Assembly: GCA_964390795.1 (NCBI GenBank) | Contig: CAYMLQ010000377.1 | Location: 1 to 5,419, forward strand | Source: CAYMLQ01 sp964390795 | GTDB taxonomy: Bacteria; Verrucomicrobiota; Kiritimatiellia; RFP12; UBA1067 | Length of the DNA: 5,419 bases | Direction: 5' to 3' | Shown here: piece after piece, positions 1-4,647 of the stretch | How positions within the stretch are numbered: position 1 is the stretch's first letter | Layout: the number at the start of each line of letters is the position of its first letter | The notes under the pieces: model-generated | The model's input: only the letters and a program-made list of their open reading frames with translations | The model's database searches: none | What the model was told of the DNA's origin: nothing | Made by a program: the position numbers and the translations under genes

Positions 1-2
1 AC

Positions 3-1796
3 GACACCAAGAACGAGCAGAACAAGCACCTGCACAGCATGCAGGAGGCGATGCCGGCTACCTATAAGCAGCTCTTTGGCATCCGCAACACGCTTGAGAA
101 GCACTACACCGATATGCTCGACATCGAGTTCACCATCGAAGAGGGGAAACTCTGGATGCTGCAGTGCCGCGTCGGCAAGCGCACCGGCACGGCCGCGCTG
201 AACATGGCCATGGACATGCTGGCCTCGCGGCTGATTGACCAGAAGACGGCTGTCATGCGCGTGGAGGCGCAGCAGTTGGATGAGCTGCTGCACCCGATCA
301 TCGATCCCAAGTTCGAGAAGGACGCGAAGCCGGTCGTCAAGGGTCTGCCGGCCGGACCGGGCGCCGCCTGCGGTACGCTGGTCTTCACGGCCGAGGACGC
401 GGTCGCCGCCGCCCGCGCGGGCAAGACGTGCATCCTGATCCGCGAGGAGACCAACCCCGAGGACGTCGAGGGCATGCGGGCAGCGGCGGGCATTCTGACC
501 GCCCGCGGAGGCATGACCTCGCACGCGGCGCTGGTTGCGCGCGGCTGGGGCAAGTGCTGCATCGTCGGCGCCGGAGCGCTGCATGTCAACGCGGCCGCTA
601 AGACCGCCAAGATCGCAGGTTCGGATCTGGTGCTCAAGGCGGGCGATGTCGTCACGCTGAACGGCAGCCGGGGCCACGTCTACACCGGCACCCTGCCGAT
701 GATCGACGCGACGGAGAATCCGCGCTTCCAGAAGTTCATGACGATGGCCGACAAGTTCCGCACCATGGGCGTGCGCACCAACGCCGACACGCCGGCAGAC
801 GCCAAGGTCGCCCGCGCGTTCGGGGCCGAGGGCATCGGGCTCTTCCGCACGGAGCACATGTTCTACGGCGTGGGGAGCGACAAGCCGCTCTTCCTGCTGC
901 GCAAGATGATCCTCAGCTCGACGCTCGACGAGCGCCGCAGCGCGCTGGGCGAGCTTCTGCCGTTCGTCAAGCGCGATATCAAGGCCACGATGGAGGCCAT
1001 GGACGGCTTGCCCGTGACGGTCCGCCTGCTGGATCCGCCGCTGCACGAGTTTGTGCCGCAGAGCGCCGATAAGCAGGCCGAGCTGGCGGCCGCGCTGGGC
1101 ATCAGCACCGAGGATGTCAGCAAGCGCGGCGCAGCCTTGCATGAGAACAACCCCATGATGGGCCACCGCGGCGTCCGGCTCGGAGTGACCTATCCGGAGG
1201 TGACCGAGATGCAGGCCCGCGCGATCTTCGAATCGGCGGCTGAACTCATCGCGTCCGGCAAGAAGTGCAAGCCCGAGATCATGGTTCCCGTCACCTGCGA
1301 CGTCAGCGAGCTGAAGCACCAGAAGGTGATCATCGCCCGCGTACACGCCGAGGTGTGCAAAGACAAGAAGATCAAGAAGCTGCCCTACATGGTCGGCACG
1401 ATGATCGAGATCCCGCGCGCCGCCCTGCTGGCGGATCGCATGGCGCAGGAGGCGGAGTTCTTCTCCTTCGGCACCAACGACCTGACGCAGATGACGTTCG
1501 GCTTCAGCCGCGACGACATCGGCGGCTTTCTGCCGGATTATCTGGAGAAGAAGCTGCTTCCTGCCGATCCTTTCCAGACGATCGATCAGGACGGCGTGGG
1601 CCAGCTCATCGAGATGTCGGTCCAAAGGGGCCGCACGACGCGTGCGGACCTGAAGGTCGGCATCTGCGGCGAGCAGGGCGGCGATCCGGCCTCGGTGAAG
1701 TTCTGCTTCAAGAACGGGCTCAACTACGTGAGCTGTTCTCCCTACCGCGTGCCCATCGCCCGTCTGGCGGCGGCTCAGGCTGCGCTGAAAGGCTGA
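3..1796 (+). CDS. ppdK: Pyruvate, phosphate dikinase, C-terminal two thirds (5' end outside window)
   Basis: PPDK interconverts pyruvate + ATP + phosphate and PEP + AMP + pyrophosphate in the cytoplasm. The frame is open from the window edge (first full codon at 3), giving 597 residues. An in-frame ATG at 39 is internal, because family-like sequence continues upstream. Visible in order: the end of the ATP-grasp region (DMLDIEFTIEEGKLWMLQCR), the phosphohistidine swivelling domain with GGMTSHAALVARGWGK (catalytic His codon 522-524), then the PEP/pyruvate barrel with GLFRTEHMF (Arg 846), VRLLDPPLHEF (Arg 1023), MIEIPRAAL (metal-binding Glu 1407), FGTNDLTQM (Asp 1479) and GICGEQGG (catalytic Cys 1665). 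The spacings Arg-Glu 128, Glu-Asp 24 and Asp-Cys 62 residues equal those I recall for the Clostridium symbiosum enzyme (R617, E745, D769, C831). About 276 N-terminal residues therefore lie off the left edge. The usual GEHGG reads GEQGG here, a mild variation. A terminator follows at 1820. Confidence 0.97.
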   Translation, partial: DTKNEQNKHLHSMQEAMPATYKQLFGIRNTLEKHYTDMLDIEFTIEEGKLWMLQCRVGKRTGTAALNMAMDMLASRLIDQKTAVMRVEAQQLDELLHPIIDPKFEKDAKPVVKGLPAGPGAACGTLVFTAEDAVAAARAGKTCILIREETNPEDVEGMRAAAGILTARGGMTSHAALVARGWGKCCIVGAGALHVNAAAKTAKIAGSDLVLKAGDVVTLNGSRGHVYTGTLPMIDATENPRFQKFMTMADKFRTMGVRTNADTPADAKVARAFGAEGIGLFRTEHMFYGVGSDKPLFLLRKMILSSTLDERRSALGELLPFVKRDIKATMEAMDGLPVTVRLLDPPLHEFVPQSADKQAELAAALGISTEDVSKRGAALHENNPMMGHRGVRLGVTYPEVTEMQARAIFESAAELIASGKKCKPEIMVPVTCDVSELKHQKVIIARVHAEVCKDKKIKKLPYMVGTMIEIPRAALLADRMAQEAEFFSFGTNDLTQMTFGFSRDDIGGFLPDYLEKKLLPADPFQTIDQDGVGQLIEMSVQRGRTTRADLKVGICGEQGGDPASVKFCFKNGLNYVSCSPYRVPIARLAAAQAALKG

Positions 1797-1819
1797 AGCT
1801 GAGACTGACTAGCTGAAGA

Positions 1820-1860
1820 GCGGCGCATATCCGGCATCCGGGTGTGCGTCGCCCTGTTTT
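1820..1860 (+). terminator. Rho-independent terminator of ppdK
   Basis: The arms 1820-1834 (GCGGCGCATATCCGG) and 1838-1852 (CCGGGTGTGCGTCGC) pair over 15 bp with three G-U wobbles and a CAT loop. The tract CCTGTTTTGGCTTTT follows. The structure begins 24 bases after the ppdK stop and lies before the next gene's ribosome binding site, so it should end the ppdK transcript. Confidence 0.85.
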
Positions 1861-1885
1861 GGCTTTTCATGCCACGCCGATCACG

Positions 1886-1893
1886 TATACAAT
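1886..1893 (+). promoter_or_regulatory. Possible -10 element of the sugar-kinase promoter
   Basis: TATACAAT lies about 50 bases upstream of the kinase start, between the ppdK terminator and the kinase ribosome binding site, where a promoter is expected. TACAAT (1888-1893) differs from the sigma-70 consensus at one position. No convincing -35 box lies 16-18 bases upstream (only TTTCAT), so the call rests mainly on position and on the terminator forcing a new start. Confidence 0.3.
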
Positions 1894-1941
1894 ACCGCCA
1901 CGTTTGATCGCAGAGCGAACGCATAGAAGAAAGGATTTTCC

Positions 1942-3042
1942 ATGTCGAAACTGATCCTGAAGCCGTCCGGCAGTTGCCGGTTTGACCAACTCTCCTTGGG
2001 CGAAATCATGTTGCGTTTGGATCCCGGCGACATGCGCGTCCGTAACGCGCGCTCGTTCAACGTGTGGGAAGGGGGAGGCGAGTACAACGTGGCCCGGGGT
2101 CTGCGCAAGTGCTTCGGCCTGCGGACAGCGGTCGTCACGGCCTTCCCCGAGAACGACATCGGGCGTTTGGTGGAGGATTTCGTCATGCAGGGCGGGGTGG
2201 ACACCTCGCTGATCCGCTGGGTGCCGTTCGACGGCACGGGCTTGGCGACACGCGTCGGCCTCAATTTCACGGAGCGCGGTTTCGGCGTGCGCGGCGCCTT
2301 GGGGGTGAGCGACCGCGGCCATTCGGCGGCTTCGCAGATGAAGCCCGGCGATGTCGACTGGGCGCATATTTTCGGCACGCTGGGAGTCCGCTGGTTCCAT
2401 ACGGGCGGGATCTATGCGGCGCTTTCGGCGACTGCGCCGCAGGTGCTCGAAGAGGCCATGGCCGCAGCTCACAAACACGGCACGGTCATTTCGTACGACC
2501 TCAACTACCGGCCATCGCTCTGGAAAACCAACGGCGGGCTGAAGGCCTGCCAGGAGATCAACCGCCGCCTCGCGCGCTACGTCGATGTGATGATCGGAAA
2601 CGAGGAGGATTTCACGGCCTGTCTCGGGCTGGAGATCGAGGGTGTGGACGAGAACCTCAGCGCCTTGCCGATCGAGGGTTTCAAGCACATGATCGAACGC
2701 GCCGTGAAGGAGTTCCCAAACGTCAAAGTGTGCGCGACGACGCTGCGGGCGGTGAAGTCCGCTTCGGTCAACGACTGGAGCGCGATCTGCTGGTACGACG
2801 GCGCGTTCCATCAGGCGATGGAGATGAAGGACCTGTGGATCTATGACCGCGTGGGCGGCGGCGACAGCTTCGCATCGGGCTTGGTCTACGGCTTCCTCAC
2901 CTTCAACGACGCGCAGAAAGCGGTCAACTACGGCTGTGCCCACGGGGCTTTGGCCATGACCACGCCGGGCGACACGTCGATGGCCTCCAAGGGCGAGGTC
3001 GAGAAACTCGCAGCCGGAGGGAGCGCCCGCGTAGTTCGCTGA
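1942..3042 (+). CDS. PfkB-family sugar kinase, probable 2-dehydro-3-deoxygluconokinase (KDG kinase)
   Basis: This 366-residue cytoplasmic ribokinase-fold enzyme most likely phosphorylates KDG to KDPG with ATP, in uronate/pectin or alginate catabolism and the Entner-Doudoroff route. Seen: N-terminal GEIMLRLDPGD; the sugar-binding loop GGGEYNVARG (residues 44-53), equivalent to the family's GGxxxNVA; DRGHSAASQMKPGDVDW; SYDLNYRPSLW with the D-x-N-x-R-x-x-LW signature (Asp186, Asn188, Arg190, Trp194), typical of KDG kinases; and the PfkB anion-hole motif GGGDSFASG with catalytic Asp308, then GCAHGALAMTTPGD. The start is supported by AAGGA at 1931-1935, six bases before the ATG. The gene sits 145 bases after ppdK behind a terminator, so it is probably separately transcribed. 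It is somewhat longer than typical KDG kinases (about 310-345 residues). Other PfkB substrates such as fructose or 5-dehydro-2-deoxygluconate cannot be excluded. The family is secure and the substrate only likely, so I give no gene symbol (kdgK would be the candidate). Confidence 0.9.
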   Translation: MSKLILKPSGSCRFDQLSLGEIMLRLDPGDMRVRNARSFNVWEGGGEYNVARGLRKCFGLRTAVVTAFPENDIGRLVEDFVMQGGVDTSLIRWVPFDGTGLATRVGLNFTERGFGVRGALGVSDRGHSAASQMKPGDVDWAHIFGTLGVRWFHTGGIYAALSATAPQVLEEAMAAAHKHGTVISYDLNYRPSLWKTNGGLKACQEINRRLARYVDVMIGNEEDFTACLGLEIEGVDENLSALPIEGFKHMIERAVKEFPNVKVCATTLRAVKSASVNDWSAICWYDGAFHQAMEMKDLWIYDRVGGGDSFASGLVYGFLTFNDAQKAVNYGCAHGALAMTTPGDTSMASKGEVEKLAAGGSARVVR

Positions 3043-3083
3043 ATAGTTCCTCCGTCAGGCTTCCTGCTCAAGGTGTTCTATGC

Positions 3084-3187
3084 ACAGCGACATAAGTGCC
3101 CGATGGTCACGGAGCGGCGCGGCTTCCCGCGCCGGCCGGAACGCAAAGGCGTTCCGCTCCGAAACGTGCGCGGACTTATGTCGCTGT
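3084..3187. repeat. 104-bp REPIN/BIME-like palindromic element with two covarying hairpins
   Basis: Perfect 14-bp inverted ends (ACAGCGACATAAGT at 3084-3097, its complement at 3174-3187) enclose two 12-nt poorly matched segments. Inside these is a second perfect 6-bp stem, CGGAGC (3110-3115) with GCTCCG (3156-3161). Within it lie two hairpins of identical size: 3116-3133 (GGCGCGG, loop CTTC, CCGCGCC) and 3138-3155 (GGAACGC, loop AAAG, GCGTTCC), flanking a central GGCC (3134-3137). All parts are symmetric about 3135.5. When the right hairpin is reverse-complemented onto the left one, stem pairs 3, 4 and 7 differ, each by a double change that keeps pairing. This supports two homologous, inverted, structure-selected half-elements, as in REPINs, or a miniature palindromic transposable element. 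No clear target duplication and no transposase is present. Confidence 0.75.
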
Positions 3188-3333
3188 ATATATATCCACA
3201 AAAACCGTCTGGACGTTATGTACCGCCTGGTTGCACTCAATTTATTTCCCTCAGGCACTTTTGTCTCGTCACTCAATAGTAGAAACGGCAAGAATCCAGA
3301 AAATGAAAGAAAGATTCACCCAACCAACAAATG

Positions 3334-3376
3334 CACCGTATTCTTCACCCCGCGAAACGCAGGGTTCGAAACGGTG
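3334..3376 (+). other. Bulged stem-loop of unknown role
   Basis: CACCGT (3334-3339) pairs with ACGGTG (3371-3376). Inside, TTC (3344-3346) pairs with GAA (3368-3370), ACCC (3347-3350) with GGGT (3362-3365), and GCG (3352-3354) with CGC (3358-3360) around an AAA loop. A C/A mismatch and two bulges interrupt it, for about 16 pairs. No T-tract follows, so it is not an obvious terminator. The GGTTCGAA-like string at 3363-3370 resembles a tRNA T-loop, but no T-stem or rest of a tRNA is present. Confidence 0.4.
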
Positions 3377-3453
3377 ATTTGGAACGTTGGAAAAAAGGAA
3401 TAGAATCACGAAAGGTTCAGGGTTTCTAGACCGTGAAGGTCTCGCGAATGCGA

Positions 3454-3477
3454 TTCCACACTTTGCAAAGTGTGGAA
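3454..3477. repeat. Perfect 24-bp palindrome, copy 1 of a related pair
   Basis: The half TTCCACACTTTG is followed directly by its exact complement, giving 24 perfectly symmetric bases with centre TGCA. A partial direct copy, AAGTGTGGA, follows immediately (3476-3484). The same arms recur at 3672-3689 with a different centre, so this is a small repeat family within the spacer. It could be a protein-binding operator, a cruciform-forming repeat or a hairpin in RNA. Nothing in the sequence decides between these. Confidence 0.6.
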
Positions 3478-3671
3478 GTGTGGAGAGGGAGATGAGGATC
3501 GGATCATGGGTTGAACCGGAGGCCTTGGGCTGACCATAGAATGAGAGGACTGAGGTGGGTAATCTGGAACTCAGGAAATCAGAAAACCGGAGGACTCAGC
3601 AGTCACAGAGCGTTTTCAAAAAAATGGAACTTTGGGCCTCCCTTCCTGTTTTCAAGTTTTCCTGATTCATC

Positions 3672-3689
3672 CACACTTCATGAAGTGTG
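3672..3689. repeat. Perfect 18-bp palindrome, copy 2 of the related pair
   Basis: CACACTTCATGAAGTGTG is fully symmetric and shares the arms CACACTT/AAGTGTG with the palindrome at 3454-3477. The centre is CATG instead of TGCA, so both central base pairs changed while symmetry was kept. The outer C of the earlier copy (3671) is present here, but its partner is A (3690), so the palindrome is shorter. Confidence 0.55.
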
Positions 3690-3728
3690 AAAATGCCAGA
3701 GAGAACAGAGTGGCACTAGAGCGACCGC

Positions 3729-3743
3729 TGGGGCTGTCCCCCA
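3729..3743 (+). other. Small GC-rich hairpin
   Basis: TGGGG (3729-3733) and CCCCA (3739-3743) pair around the loop CTGTC, with an alternative register GGGG/CCCC. It lies in the palindrome-rich spacer. No T-tract follows. It is short enough to be chance, but it adds to the local density of dyads. Confidence 0.3.
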
Positions 3744-3790
3744 ACCCCTCGACAAACCGGAAGAAAAGAGAGAGACTATTCCCCAACAAG

Positions 3791-3839
3791 GCGACCACCG
3801 AACCCTCGTTCGCCTACGGCTCACGGGTTCGGTGGTCGC
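3791..3839. repeat. 49-nt hairpin with 15-bp perfect arms
   Basis: GCGACCACCGAACCC (3791-3805) pairs perfectly with 3825-3839 across a 19-nt middle section. That section can itself fold through GCC (3812-3814) and GGC (3818-3820) around TAC, and through GT with AC. It stands about 75 bases upstream of the antitoxin gene. There is no T-tract after it (GACGTTCGAG follows), so a terminator is not supported. A repeat element or a regulatory dyad for the downstream toxin-antitoxin genes is possible. Confidence 0.6.
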
Positions 3840-3863
3840 TGACGTTCGAGAACAAAAGAAGGA

Positions 3864-3892
3864 TTGATTCAGATCCCGATTTTTCATAGCCT
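3864..3892 (+). promoter_or_regulatory. Weak candidate promoter for the toxin-antitoxin pair
   Basis: TTGATT (3864-3869) and TAGCCT (3887-3892) are 17 bases apart, matching 4 and 3 consensus positions of a sigma-70 promoter. A start near 3899 would leave a very short leader before the ribosome binding site. The match is weak and is offered only because a promoter is expected here. Confidence 0.22.
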
Positions 3893-3903
3893 ATTCACAT
3901 AAA

Positions 3904-3908
3904 AGGAG
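3904..3908 (+). promoter_or_regulatory. Ribosome binding site that decides the antitoxin start
   Basis: AGGAG lies 8 bases before the ATG at 3917 but only 2 bases before the in-frame ATG at 3911. Normal spacing therefore favours 3917 as the antitoxin start. Confidence 0.65.
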
Positions 3909-3916
3909 ATATGCCA

Positions 3917-4147
3917 ATGTCACCACTGATGATGGAGTGTGAAGCTGAGGCGATGAAGTTGCTTCCTGCCGAGCGAGCCACGCTTGCCGAGCGCCTGATT
4001 GCAAGTCTTGACGAGATTAGCGATGATCAAAACGAGCAACTGTGGCTGAATGAAGCTGATCGACGTTACCGGGAGTACAAGAAAGGGAAAATTTCTTCGC
4101 GATCAGCAGAAGCGGTACTGTGTGATACTAGGGCTGCAATCATATGA
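3917..4147 (+). CDS. Antitoxin of a type II toxin-antitoxin system (addiction module component family)
   Basis: This 76-residue acidic-amphipathic protein resembles the short 'putative addiction module component' antitoxins that accompany RelE/ParE toxins. Seen: an N-terminal helix EAEAMKLLPAERATLAERL (residues 9-27) followed by ASLDE, then W43-LNEADRRYREYKKGKI, ending in a helix with SAEAVL. The pattern L-P-x-E-R-x-x-L-A-E-R-L-x-x-S-L, then W-x-x-E-x-x-R-R-x-x-E-x-x-x-G, is characteristic of the family as I know it. By family precedent it would bind and neutralise the toxin encoded next and, as a complex, repress its own promoter. Its stop overlaps the toxin start as ATGA (4144-4147), so the two are translationally coupled. 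An alternative start at 3911 would add two residues, but spacing to AGGAG disfavours it. GC is near 48% in the line I counted, below the metabolic genes, consistent with transfer. Confidence 0.8.
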   Translation: MSPLMMECEAEAMKLLPAERATLAERLIASLDEISDDQNEQLWLNEADRRYREYKKGKISSRSAEAVLCDTRAAII

Positions 4148-4647
4148 AGCCAGTTCATTTTCTACGACCTGCTGAACTGGAACTGCTGGACGCAGCTAAG
4201 TACTACGAACTTCAGGCGACAGGTCTTGGCTGTGACTTTCTCGACGAAGTCGATTCGGCCATTCGAGACATTCGAGAGAACCCTGAACGATGGCCGGTAC
4301 TCAGGACCGACATACGGCGACGCCTTGTCCGCCGTTTCCCCTATGCCCTTCTGTATCGAGTTGATGCCGACGAGATCATCATTCAGGCAACGATGCACCA
4401 ACCGATTACATTTTGGCTTGTCTTTTCAATTGCGCGGGATGCCATAAATCGGTACACTATAGCGCCAACTTTCGCACCCGTCATGCCCGGAGCATGCCAC
4501 CGGATGCGGAGGCCTCAAACTGACAAGCACGGAGACACCCCATGGCCTGTAAGACGACCGCCAAATGCGCCTGCAAGACTGTTGCGAAGAAACCTGCCAA
4601 GGTTGACGCAGTGGCCGCCAAGCTTCCCACCCAGAACGCGAAACTGA
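4144..4647 (+). CDS. RelE/ParE-type toxin with an abnormal run-on C-terminus
   Basis: Residues 1-86 look like a RelE/ParE-fold toxin: RPAELELLDAAKYYE (8-22), then GLGCDFLDEVDSAI and RENPERWPVL, then the core strands RRRLVRRFPYALLYRV and DEIIIQATMHQ (76-86). By family, such proteins are mRNA interferases or gyrase poisons. Which one cannot be told here. Normal members continue with an Arg-rich, Pro and Trp-containing tail and stop near residue 95-105. This frame instead reads HQPITFW and continues to residue 167 with unrelated Pro/Arg-rich sequence, passing over the apparent pckG promoter and 106 bases of pckG. The +1 frame offers a stop at 4445-4447, at the expected distance, but neither other frame restores the usual Arg pair and Trp. 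I infer that the gene's 3' end was lost or rewritten, so activity is doubtful. The start is secure through the ATGA overlap with the antitoxin. Confidence 0.7.
   Translation: MKPVHFLRPAELELLDAAKYYELQATGLGCDFLDEVDSAIRDIRENPERWPVLRTDIRRRLVRRFPYALLYRVDADEIIIQATMHQPITFWLVFSIARDAINRYTIAPTFAPVMPGACHRMRRPQTDKHGDTPWPVRRPPNAPARLLRRNLPRLTQWPPSFPPRTRN
4430..4458 (+). promoter_or_regulatory. Candidate promoter of the PEP carboxykinase gene
   Basis: TTGCGC (4430-4435) and TACACT (4453-4458) are separated by exactly 17 bases, matching 3 and 4 positions of the sigma-70 boxes. Transcription would begin near 4465, giving a leader of about 75 bases. It lies inside the run-on part of the toxin frame, which supports that part being non-coding. 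Confidence 0.4.
4482..4496 (+). promoter_or_regulatory. Small hairpin in the PEP carboxykinase leader
   Basis: CATGC (4482-4486) pairs with GCATG (4492-4496) around CCGGA, and CCGGA recurs at 4500-4504. The structure lies in the presumed 5' untranslated leader. No known riboswitch is recognisable and it may be chance. Confidence 0.2.

Larger units (their letters stand above)
3043..3916. other. Long non-coding, palindrome-rich spacer
   Basis: About 870 bases between the sugar kinase and the antitoxin hold no reading frame with recognisable protein sequence. The open frames here are short, overlap one another in several frames, and partly arise from translating a palindrome. GC is lower than in the flanking metabolic genes (27 of 60 in the line 3301-3360, against 37 of 60 in 1441-1500). 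The stretch carries at least five dyad-symmetric structures, listed separately, plus a 9-base direct repeat AACCGGAGG at 3514-3522 and 3585-3593. I see no tRNA, rRNA, CRISPR array or transposase remnant. Confidence 0.75.

Noticed and set aside
1867..2943. A 358-codon open frame on the minus strand opposite the sugar kinase.
   Set aside because: It is an antisense shadow in GC-rich codon-biased DNA: Arg/His/Ala-rich, without recognisable domains, while the + strand frame has all PfkB motifs.
3084..3187. Interpretation as a rho-independent terminator for the sugar kinase.
   Set aside because: The stem is followed by TATATATATCC, not a T-tract, and the internal double-hairpin symmetry is not needed for a terminator. 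A secondary role in transcript ends is not excluded.
3055..3291. A 78-codon minus-strand frame and overlapping + strand frames over 3073-3403.
   Set aside because: They arise largely from reading the 104-bp palindromic element, which yields similar QRHK...LMSL strings on both strands. No ribosome binding site or protein family fits.
3351..3376. A tRNA-like GGTTCGAA T-loop string.
   Set aside because: The flanking bases do not form a 5-bp T-stem, and no acceptor, D or anticodon arms can be found around it.
3632..3889. An 85-codon + strand frame before the antitoxin.
   Set aside because: It spans the second palindrome and the 15-bp hairpin, uses many rare-type codons and shows no recognisable protein pattern.
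3043..3916. A CRISPR array or phage-type repeat array in the spacer.
   Set aside because: The repeats are palindromes of different families at irregular spacing. There is no regular direct repeat-spacer pattern and no cas gene.
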